The notes under the pieces were generated by a model, which was not told the DNA's origin, ran no database searches, and worked only from the letters and a program-made list of their open reading frames with translations. From contig CAWJAM010000007.1 of NCBI GenBank assembly GCA_963840835.1, positions 124,001-188,000 on the forward strand: a stretch of DNA of 64,000 bases. The letters are read 5' to 3'. Below, in pieces: positions 15,574 through 23,796 of the stretch; position 1 is the first letter of the stretch, and each line of letters starts with the position of its first letter. The DNA comes from Rubrobacter_D sp963840835 (GTDB lineage: Bacteria > Actinomycetota > Rubrobacteria > Rubrobacterales > Rubrobacteraceae). Made by a program: the position numbers and the translations under genes.

Positions 15574-16641
15574 CTAGCGCAGCCTGTAGCGCTTCGCGCC
15601 GGCGTAGCCTTTTATGTACCTTATCTTGCTCTCCACGACCTTGCCGTAGTAGCTGGAGGCGTGGATCACGTTGCCGTTGCCCGAGTAGATCGCGACGTGG
15701 GTTATGCCGTTGCCGCGTCCGTGCTCCATGAAGAAGAGGTGGTCGCCCAGGCGGAGGTTCTTCCTGCGCCTGACCTCCCTGGAGCGGTCGTACTTCCACT
15801 GCTGTCTCTCGCCCATCTCCAGACGGTGCCCGAAACGCCGGTAGGTCTTCTTGGTCTCGCACGTGCAGCTCATCAGCGAGCTCGTGCAGGTGCCCCAATC
15901 GTAGGGAGTGCCCATCCAACGCTTCGCCACCCTTACCACGTCGCGGCCGTTGGGATCCTCCTTCTTTCCCGATCTCCTGGCCGAGGAGGTCGTCGCCCCG
16001 GTGCTGGCCGCCATGGCTTCTCCCCCAGTGGGGGGCATGGTCACGTCGCCGCGGACGACGGCTACCGCGTCGGCCGCGCTGCCGGCCGAGAGCTGGATGA
16101 GGCGCTCGCCCTTCGCCATCGCGTAGGTACCGAGCTTTATCCAGATGCCGCCGTCCTGGCTCTGATCTACGGCGGTCCACTGCGTGCCCGAAGCCGTGCC
16201 GATACCGAAGCGGGCGGCCTCGTTGCCACTGGAGAAGGCGGGCCACCAGGCGTAGACGGTGTAGTCGTTGCTCGTCGGGATTGTGACCTGGAAGCGAGCC
16301 GGCTCCCCACCCGAGACCGAGGAGACGTAGTTGCCGCCGTAGCTTACCTGGCCAGCGGTCGCCCCAGGGGCGTCAGCGCGCTTCTCCCAGCCAGGAGCGC
16401 TGAAACGCCCCGCGGTGTCGTTGTCGACGACCTGAGAGTAGTCTGGGAGGCGCTCTTCTTCCGCCATGTCGGCCCTTACCGCGGCGAGCTCCGGCGAGTC
16501 CGAGTCGATGGCCGAACCCTGCGAGATGAAGCCATGCCCCTGACTTCGCCCTTTAGTTTCGGCCTCGGCAGAGAGCGTCGTGATGGATACCCAACCCAAT
16601 GCCAAACAGCCCGCAGAGAAAATTAAGATAAGCCGACGCAC
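15574..16641 (-). CDS. Secreted golvesin-domain NlpC/P60 cell-wall hydrolase
   Basis: A 355-residue exported protein. A signal peptide (LILIFSAGCLALGWVSITT, Ala-rich cleavage region) is followed by a beta-sandwich of the golvesin/xanthan-lyase CBD type (about 70-200: VDNDTAGRFSAPGWEKR ... YTVYAWWPAF ... IWIKLGTYAM). After a Thr/Ser linker comes a C-terminal NlpC/P60 domain (about 225-355). Its catalytic Cys lies in MSCTCETKKTY, the His in GITHVAIYSG, and WGTCTSSL and LGDHLFF are also conserved. It probably cleaves peptidoglycan peptides. GTG start with GGGAGG upstream. The whole gene sits between 70-bp inverted repeats, and its stop abuts a CCTGAA repeat. Confidence 0.85.
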   Translation of the reverse strand: MRRLILIFSAGCLALGWVSITTLSAEAETKGRSQGHGFISQGSAIDSDSPELAAVRADMAEEERLPDYSQVVDNDTAGRFSAPGWEKRADAPGATAGQVSYGGNYVSSVSGGEPARFQVTIPTSNDYTVYAWWPAFSSGNEAARFGIGTASGTQWTAVDQSQDGGIWIKLGTYAMAKGERLIQLSAGSAADAVAVVRGDVTMPPTGGEAMAASTGATTSSARRSGKKEDPNGRDVVRVAKRWMGTPYDWGTCTSSLMSCTCETKKTYRRFGHRLEMGERQQWKYDRSREVRRRKNLRLGDHLFFMEHGRGNGITHVAIYSGNGNVIHASSYYGKVVESKIRYIKGYAGAKRYRLR

Positions 16642-16795
16642 GGAGCCCCCTCCCTATGTTCGTACTTGCGTCGGCGACATTGTATACGCGTCTTACTTAA
16701 AAAACATCAGTTTGGTAAAGAATTTCTCGGATTCCTTAAAAGAACGTTACACGCAGGCAACGTCGGCGATAGCGTGCGACGAAAAAAACGGGACG
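16642..16795 (-). promoter_or_regulatory. AT-rich leader of the NlpC/P60 gene
   Basis: Strikingly AT-rich for this genome (about 16681-16750 contains runs such as TTAAAAAA and CCTTAAAAGAA). A -10-like TACAAT precedes a 5' leader and a GGGAGG site; no good -35 was found. The word CGTCGGCGA occurs twice. It could be a regulated promoter or horizontally acquired DNA. It does not match a c-di-AMP riboswitch by eye. Confidence 0.4.
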
Positions 16796-16840
16796 CTAGT
16801 CAGCACTTCAGCAAGAACGATTTGCTGAAGTGCTGACTAG
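16796..16840 (+). repeat. 19-bp perfect hairpin, TCAGC family
   Basis: CTAGTCAGCACTTCAGCAA, loop GAACGAT, TTGCTGAAGTGCTGACTAG: a perfect 19-bp stem. It forms the inner end of the right-hand composite element. Confidence 0.8.
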
Positions 16841-16891
16841 CTGAAACGCTGAAATGCGCGAATAGCAGAGGTCAAGACCTCTGCCAATCGC
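16822..16891 (-). repeat. Right arm of the 70-bp inverted repeat pair
   Basis: Read on the minus strand this is GCGATTGGCAGAGGTC-TT-GACCTCTGCTATTCGC and then GCATTTCAGC...TTCAGCAA. It is the inverse copy of 15344-15413 with five differences, two of them in the outer hairpin arm. It ends one base after the MmsA-type stop and may terminate that gene. Confidence 0.8.
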
Positions 16892-16892
16892 T

Positions 16893-18404
16893 TCAGGCGC
16901 CGGTCTCTACGGGGCGTCTGACGGCCTTCGGCTCTCCCGCCGGGTCCGAGAGCCAGCGAGTGATCTCGACCTTGTTCTCGGTGAAGAAGCGGACCCCGTC
17001 CTTGCCCGTGGCGTGCAGGTCGCCGTAGAAGGAGTTCTTGACGCCGTTGAAAGGGAAGAACGCCATCGGGGCTGCCACCCCGACGTTGACGCCAAGCATC
17101 CCGGCCTCCACGCGTTCCCTCCAGTGCCTGACGGCGGCCCCGTCTTCGGTGTAGATCGAGCAGGCATTCCCGAAGGGGGAGTCGTTGGTAAACTCGATAG
17201 CCTCATCCAGGGAGTCTACGCGCACCACGGAGAGGACGGGGCCGAAAATCTCCTCCCGGCCGACCCGCATCTCTCCCGTAACGCGATCGAGTAGCGTCGG
17301 GCCCATGAAGAAGCCCTCTTCCAGAGGCGCCTCCCTGCCGTCGAGGACGATGTCGGCGCCCTCTTCTTCCCCGAGGTCTACGTAGGAACGGACCTTCTCC
17401 CGGTGGGAGTCGCGGATGACGGGGGTGAGCTCGGAGCCCTCTTCTTTGCCGGGACCGACCTTCATCGAGGCGGCCGCCTCTTTGAGCCTCGCGACCAGAT
17501 CGTCCGCGACCTCGCCGACGGCCACGAGGACGCTCCCGGCGAGGCACCGCTCGCCCGCGTTGCCGTAGGCCGAGGAGATAATGTTTGGGACGGCCTGATC
17601 CAGGACCGCGTCGGGCATGACGACCATGGAGTTCTTGGCGCCCGCGAGTGCCTGCACCCGCTTGCCGTGGGCCGATCCGTGCGTGTAGACGTGCTCCGCA
17701 ACGGGCTGGGACCCTACAAAGGAGACCGCCTTTATATCTGGGTGCTCGAGTATTCCATCCACAGCCTCCCTCGCCCCGTTGACCAGGCTGAAGACGCCAT
17801 CGGGCAACCCGGCTTCACAGAGAAGCTCGCCCAGCCTCACGGCGCACAACGGTGTCCGCTCGGAGGGCTTGAGGATGTAGGCGTTGCCAGCCCCAATGGC
17901 GACGGGGATCGTCCACAGGGGGACCATACAGGGGAAGTTGAAGGGGGTTATGGCGGCAACCACCCCGAGGGGGTAGCGCCAGGAGGAGTTGTCTATGCCC
18001 TTCGTCACGTCGCGCACCGTCTCGCCCATCATGAGCGTGGGCATGCCGCAGGCGAACTCGACGACCTCGATGCCGCGTCTGACCTCCCCCGCGGCGTCCC
18101 TCGCGTCCTTGCCGTTCTCCAGGGTGACCAAGTCCCTCAGTTCCTCGAAGTGCTCCTCGAGGAGCGCCTTGAACCCAAACAGGACCCTCGCCCGCTCGAC
18201 GACCGGCGTGGCCGCCCATCCGGCGAACGCCTTATCGGCCTGCTTTACGGCGCGATCTACGTCTTCCCTCGTCGAGAGGGGCGTCTCGGCGACGACCTCC
18301 CCCGTGGCAGGGTCGTAGACGGGTTCGGTGTCGCGTCCGTCCCTATCCTCCCACCTTCCCCCGATAAAGTTCCTGACCTCGAGACCCTTCTCTTCCGCCT
18401 GCAT
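16893..18404 (-). CDS. mmsA: CoA-acylating methylmalonate-semialdehyde dehydrogenase (MmsA/IolA type)
   Basis: Aldehyde dehydrogenase superfamily, 503 residues. It oxidises methylmalonate semialdehyde (and malonate semialdehyde) to propionyl- or acetyl-CoA with NAD+, in valine, pyrimidine or inositol breakdown. The subfamily signature is GNAGERCLAGSVLVAVG with the nucleophilic Cys. ITPFNFPCMVPLWTIPVA, KPSERTP, VSFVGSQPVAEHVY and EEIFGPVLSV also fit MmsA rather than general ALDHs. The canonical general-base Glu of hydrolytic ALDHs is not in its usual place, as expected for the CoA-dependent group. AAGGAGG precedes the ATG. It lies ten bases after the coiled-coil gene, so the two are likely co-transcribed. 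Confidence 0.92.
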   Translation of the reverse strand: MQAEEKGLEVRNFIGGRWEDRDGRDTEPVYDPATGEVVAETPLSTREDVDRAVKQADKAFAGWAATPVVERARVLFGFKALLEEHFEELRDLVTLENGKDARDAAGEVRRGIEVVEFACGMPTLMMGETVRDVTKGIDNSSWRYPLGVVAAITPFNFPCMVPLWTIPVAIGAGNAYILKPSERTPLCAVRLGELLCEAGLPDGVFSLVNGAREAVDGILEHPDIKAVSFVGSQPVAEHVYTHGSAHGKRVQALAGAKNSMVVMPDAVLDQAVPNIISSAYGNAGERCLAGSVLVAVGEVADDLVARLKEAAASMKVGPGKEEGSELTPVIRDSHREKVRSYVDLGEEEGADIVLDGREAPLEEGFFMGPTLLDRVTGEMRVGREEIFGPVLSVVRVDSLDEAIEFTNDSPFGNACSIYTEDGAAVRHWRERVEAGMLGVNVGVAAPMAFFPFNGVKNSFYGDLHATGKDGVRFFTENKVEITRWLSDPAGEPKAVRRPVETGA

Positions 18405-18414
18405 ACCGTCCTCC

Positions 18415-18954
18415 TTACTGGCCCTGCTTGCCGAACGCTTCCAGGTTCTTGCGGTAGAGGTCGAAGGGGGCGTTCATCAAATTAGCGTAGGAGTTCATCG
18501 CCTCGCCGAGCATCGCCTGAAACGCCTCCATCTGCCGCTCAGAGCCCTCCATCAGGTTGCGGGCAACCTCCTGGCTGCCCTGCATCCCCTCCCTGAGCTC
18601 TGAGGTCACGTCGCCGAAGAACCCCTGGACGAGCTTCGTGCTGTTCTCCTGCAGGGCGGTGTTCCGCTCGATAACCTCCCTGTATGACTCCAGGCTCTCA
18701 GCGAGGGCGCGGCTCGTGCGCTCCTGGCTCTTGACCGCCTCCTCGACGGCGCGGGTGTGGCTCTCCATGGCCCTGGTCAGCGCCCGGTTGGCTTCGGCCT
18801 GGCTCTCCAGCACACCGGTCACGCCTTCGACCCAGCCCTGGGCGAGCTGGAAGTTCCTCTGCTGGGCGTCGACGGCGCTACGAACCACCTCCCTGTAGGG
18901 CTCGCCGAACGCCTCCGTCAACCGCCGGGCCGCTTCGGATTCCGTCTCAGACAA
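18415..18954 (-). CDS. Helical coiled-coil protein, phasin-like
   Basis: A 179-residue, almost entirely helical protein with heptad-like patterns (QRNFQLAQGWVEGVTGVLES, ESHTRAVEEAVKSQERTSRA) and no membrane segment. The C-terminus, GEAMNSYANLMNAPFDLYRKN, resembles phasins and phasin-like proteins that coat polyhydroxyalkanoate granules. The family assignment is tentative; generic coiled-coil proteins look alike. TTG start with GGAGGAAG upstream. It precedes the MmsA-type gene, and the PHB-depolymerase-like esterase 8 kb away makes a PHA link plausible but unproven. Confidence 0.6.
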   Translation of the reverse strand: MSETESEAARRLTEAFGEPYREVVRSAVDAQQRNFQLAQGWVEGVTGVLESQAEANRALTRAMESHTRAVEEAVKSQERTSRALAESLESYREVIERNTALQENSTKLVQGFFGDVTSELREGMQGSQEVARNLMEGSERQMEAFQAMLGEAMNSYANLMNAPFDLYRKNLEAFGKQGQ

Positions 18955-19055
18955 TCTTCTTCCTCCTTGTACCGCTGTCGTCGGACATTCTACCCGTTCA
19001 GCGGCCGGAGAAAGTGGTGGCTTTAGAGCAAGGTCTCCGAAGATGGCCCCTCTGC

Positions 19056-19616
19056 TCAGCCCCTCCTGCGGTGAACCGTGACGCCGTCCTCCCGCATATT
19101 TCGGTCCCAGCGCTCCTCGGGGGTGGCGTCTAGAGGGTCACCGGCCGGTGGCGCCCCGGTCGGCTCAGCGAGGCGCTCCTGGGCCTCCACTCTCTCGCCC
19201 GGTTCGATGTCTACCCGGTAGTCTGGAGCGAGCCTCTCGTCGGAAGGGTACGGCTCCTCGGGCTGCAGGGGCGGCAGGAGAGGCTCGAGGCCGAAGTAGG
19301 TACGCACCCTGTCTTCCAGCTCGGGCGATACGGTCTCGTCGTGGCCGAAGTGGGGGGCGTGTTTGATCGTCTCCGCCTCAGCGGCGACTTCGATCAGGCG
19401 CCGCTTGTCGTTGACCCTGACGATCTCGACGGGCACCAGGGTGGAGCTCGTCCCGAAGAGGCCCATCTTTACCCCGATGTAGGTCACGGCGTCCCGCTCA
19501 TCGAGGAAGACGTCGTCAACCTTGCCTATCCTCTCGTAGTGGGCGTCGTAGACGCTGTACTCCCCGAGGCCTTCCTTGAGACCCGCGAACGGGTCGGGGC
19601 CGACTTCTCTGTCCAT
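19056..19616 (-). CDS. PRC-barrel domain protein
   Basis: A protein of about 186 residues. The N-terminal PRC-barrel (about 15-85) is visible as YSVYDAHYERIGKVDDVFLD, TYIGVKMG and STLVPVEIVRVNDKRRLIEV, followed by a C-terminal charged region with a possible second short motif (HFGHDETVSPELEDRVRTYFG). PRC-barrel proteins are general binding or stress-associated modules in actinobacteria. AAAGGAG precedes the ATG. The frame is open 21 codons further up, but that part is translated from a remnant of a Mn catalase and a hairpin, so I do not include it. Confidence 0.8.
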   Translation of the reverse strand: MDREVGPDPFAGLKEGLGEYSVYDAHYERIGKVDDVFLDERDAVTYIGVKMGLFGTSSTLVPVEIVRVNDKRRLIEVAAEAETIKHAPHFGHDETVSPELEDRVRTYFGLEPLLPPLQPEEPYPSDERLAPDYRVDIEPGERVEAQERLAEPTGAPPAGDPLDATPEERWDRNMREDGVTVHRRRG

Positions 19617-19618
19617 GG

Positions 19619-19762
19619 CTACTCCTTTCGATCCTGCCGCGTGGCCCCCCCACACGCGAGGCCGGAGCCGCGGCAACATGCGGCTCCGGCCCTGGTCAGC
19701 TCGGGGTCCGCCTCCGTGGGCCTGGGCAGCTCAATTTGCAGCTTGCCTATCCGAAGAAACAT
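19619..19762 (-). pseudogene. 5' remnant of a manganese catalase gene
   Basis: The ATG with GGAGAAGA upstream encodes MFLRIGKLQIELPRPTEADP, which by recall is the conserved N-terminus of bacterial Mn catalases (MFLRIDKLQIELP...). After about 22 codons the similarity ends in a GC-rich hairpin. The frame then runs out 48 codons from the start, with its TAG two bases before the PRC-barrel ATG. The enzyme body, with all metal ligands, is missing. The old leader probably now drives or couples translation of the PRC-barrel gene. Confidence 0.6.
19660..19691 (+). repeat. 12-bp GC hairpin at the end of the catalase remnant
   Basis: GGCCGGAGCCGC, loop GGCAACAT, GCGGCTCCGGCC, a perfect stem. It lies in the transcript leader of the PRC-barrel gene, 44 bases before its ATG, and marks where catalase similarity stops. 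Confidence 0.65.
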
Positions 19763-19969
19763 TCTTCTCCTGTTCTGTGGATACCTTCCGATCCCTTACG
19801 TGCGACCACTCTCTTGGTTCCGGACCAGTCGATGCCTCCTCTCCGACCCGTATACCCCTCCTCCGAGCTTACCCAGCTCTAGGGCGCGTCTAACCGGAAG
19901 CGATCACGAGCCGGCGCGCAAACCCCGACACGCCATCAATCAGCGTTGATAACTCTAACCTGATGCCTT
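19763..19969. other. Intergenic stretch, no gene seen
   Basis: About 200 bases between the end of pckA and the catalase remnant. On the minus strand it probably carries the old catalase promoter, with GGAGAGGAGG-like purine tracts, but I found no convincing -35/-10 pair, terminator or coding frame. Confidence 0.4.
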
Positions 19970-21568
<1,599 letters not shown>

Positions 21569-21769
21569 AGTATTCCCTTTCCCCAGTCGAACCCGCCGCC
21601 TAGAGAGCGGTCGGTGCGGGTCTTTTTCCTCTCGCCCCATGGATTCTAGCAAAGGCTAAACCGCGCCGTCTGCGCACAGAGAGCAGGCCCCACGACGGTT
21701 TCCGAATAGCCACCGCGGGGTAGGAAGAGTACTATCCGTCCTGATTCCATTCCGTCGAGGAGGTATTTG

Positions 21770-23644
21770 GTGACGCAACAGATAAACCAGGAGACGGCGG
21801 GAGTAGAGCAGTGGCACTCGCTCGCCCAGCAGCTCAGGGTCGACAGCATCCGCTCGAGTTCGGGCGCAGGGTCGGGACACCCCACCTCGTCCATGTCCGC
21901 AGCCGACCTCCTGGCCGTGCTGATGAGCAAGTACCTCCGCTACGACTTCGACGACCCCGAGAACCCAAACAACGACCACCTTATCTTCTCCAAAGGCCAC
22001 GCCTCCCCGCTCCTCTACTCGGTATACAAGGCGGCGGGCGCGATCTCGGACGAGGAGCTCCTGACTTTCCGCACGTTCCACAGCCGCCTGCAGGGCCACC
22101 CGACGCCCCAGATACCATGGGTGGACGTGGCAACCGGCTCCCTCGGACAGGGACTCCCCATAGGGGTCGGAGTAGCACTCGCCGGCAAGTACCTGGATAA
22201 ACTCCCTTACAGGGTGTGGGTGCTCTGCGGAGACTCCGAGATGGCCGAGGGCTCGATGTGGGAGGCCTTCCAGCACGCCGCGTACTACAAGCTCGACAAC
22301 CTCACAGCCATCCTCGACATGAACCGCCTCGGGCAGACAAGGGAAACAATGGACGGCTGGCACGGCGAGCACTACGCCGCCCGCGCCGAGGCCTTCGGGT
22401 GGAACGCGATACAGATCGACGGCCACGACCCCGAAGAGATCGACCACGCCTACGCCGAGGCGCTCGAACAGTCAGGCAAACCGACCCTGATCGTCGCCAA
22501 GACCAAGAAGGGCCGCGGGGTCTCTTTCCTGGAAGATAAGGACGGCCTGCACGGCAAGCCCGTCGGAGAAGACCAGGAGCAGGCGGCCCTGGACGAGCTC
22601 GGCAGCACCGACGACCTGCTCGTCGAGGTGCGCAAGCCCGACCCCGGCCGGGACGAGAACTTCACCGCCGGTTTGACCGGCCAGCTCGAGCTACCGACGT
22701 GGGAGGTCGGGGACGAGGAGGCGACACGCGGGGCCTACGGCGCGGCCCTCAAGGCGCTCGGCGGTGCCAGGGAGGACGTCGTCGCGCTCGACGGCGAGGT
22801 CAGCAACTCCACGCACTCCCAGGAGTTCGCCGAGGAGTACCCGGATCGCTACTTCGAGATGTTCATCGCCGAGCAGCAGATGGTCTCGGCCGCCGTTGGG
22901 ATGAGCGTGCGCCACAGGGTCCCGTTCGCCTCCAGCTTCGCCGCTTTTCTCAGCCGCGCCTACGACTTCATCAGGATGGCGGCGATCTCCCGCGCCAACA
23001 TCCGGCTCTCCGGCTCGCACGCGGGCGTCTCTATCGGGGAAGACGGTCCATCGCAGATGGCCCTGGAGGACATCGCGATGATGCGGGCCGTGCACGGTTC
23101 GACCGTGCTCCAGCCCTGCGACGCCAACCAGACCGCGAAGCTCGTCGCCGAGATGGCCGACCGGGAAGGAATCGTGTTCTTGCGGACGCTGCGCCCGAAG
23201 ACGCCAGTGATCTACGACCCCGCAGAAGACTTCCCCATCGGCGGCAGCAGGGTCTTGCAATCCTCGGACGACGACGCGGTGACCGTGGTCGCTTCTGGCA
23301 TCACCGTCCCCGAGGCCACAAAGGCGGCTGACGAGCTGCAAGACAGCGGCGTGTCCTTGCGCATCATAGATGCCTACTCCATCAAGCCGATAGACGGCGA
23401 TACGCTGCGCGAAGCGGCACTTGCGACGGGTGGCAACGTCGTCGTAGTCGAGGACCACTGGCCGGAAGGCGGCCTCGGCGAGGCCGTCCTCTCCGCGCTC
23501 TCGGCGGAGGATACTCCCCTCCACTTCGAGCATCTCGCCGTGGGCATCATGCCAGGCTCGGGTAAGTCCGAAGAGCTGATGGACGCGGCAGGCATAAGCG
23601 CGAAGCACATAGCAGACGCCGCCCGCAAGCTGGCAAACGGCTAA
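21770..23644 (+). CDS. tkt: Transketolase
   Basis: Thiamine-diphosphate enzyme of 624 residues that transfers two-carbon units in the pentose phosphate pathway. It has GSGHPTSSMSAADLL, KGHASPLLYSVYKAAG, GSLGQGLPIGVG and the ThDP/Mg motif GDSEMAEGSMWEAF. The pyrimidine domain carries FIAEQQMVSAAVGMS, and the C-terminal domain binds no cofactor. The length is slightly short, as in the TK subgroup with His/Thr variants common in actinobacteria. GTG start with GAGGAGG six bases upstream; a TTG one codon earlier is less well placed. A TCAGC-type hairpin follows the stop. Confidence 0.94.
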   Translation: MTQQINQETAGVEQWHSLAQQLRVDSIRSSSGAGSGHPTSSMSAADLLAVLMSKYLRYDFDDPENPNNDHLIFSKGHASPLLYSVYKAAGAISDEELLTFRTFHSRLQGHPTPQIPWVDVATGSLGQGLPIGVGVALAGKYLDKLPYRVWVLCGDSEMAEGSMWEAFQHAAYYKLDNLTAILDMNRLGQTRETMDGWHGEHYAARAEAFGWNAIQIDGHDPEEIDHAYAEALEQSGKPTLIVAKTKKGRGVSFLEDKDGLHGKPVGEDQEQAALDELGSTDDLLVEVRKPDPGRDENFTAGLTGQLELPTWEVGDEEATRGAYGAALKALGGAREDVVALDGEVSNSTHSQEFAEEYPDRYFEMFIAEQQMVSAAVGMSVRHRVPFASSFAAFLSRAYDFIRMAAISRANIRLSGSHAGVSIGEDGPSQMALEDIAMMRAVHGSTVLQPCDANQTAKLVAEMADREGIVFLRTLRPKTPVIYDPAEDFPIGGSRVLQSSDDDAVTVVASGITVPEATKAADELQDSGVSLRIIDAYSIKPIDGDTLREAALATGGNVVVVEDHWPEGGLGEAVLSALSAEDTPLHFEHLAVGIMPGSGKSEELMDAAGISAKHIADAARKLANG

Positions 23645-23646
23645 GG

Positions 23647-23699
23647 GCATTTTCAGCCACCAAGAGCTGACTTGCTGATGTGCTGACCGGCTGAAATGC
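23647..23699 (-). repeat. TCAGC-type repeat hairpin after tkt
   Basis: GCATTTTCAGCC and GGCTGAAATGC form an 11-bp stem with one bulge around further TCAGC words. On the minus strand it starts GCATTTCAGCCGGTCAGC, identical to the copy at 15378. It may double as a 3'-end structure for tkt. Confidence 0.7.
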
Positions 23700-23738
23700 T
23701 CTAACAGCGTTACGAACATCTTGGTCACAAAAACATCG

Positions 23739-23767
23739 TTGCGATGCTGCGACGACGGCGGCATAAT
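23739..23767 (+). promoter_or_regulatory. Promoter of the BTAD-ATPase regulator
   Basis: TTGCGA (23739-23744), 17 bases, CATAAT (23762-23767). The leader to the preferred TTG start would be about 23 bases and contains GGGAG. Confidence 0.5.
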
Positions 23768-23796
23768 ATCGTCGGAGCGTCTTGGGAGATACGGCT

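Noticed and set aside
16642..16795. c-di-AMP (ydaO) riboswitch before the NlpC/P60 gene
   Set aside because: Such riboswitches often precede NlpC/P60 genes, but the conserved core was not found on either strand.
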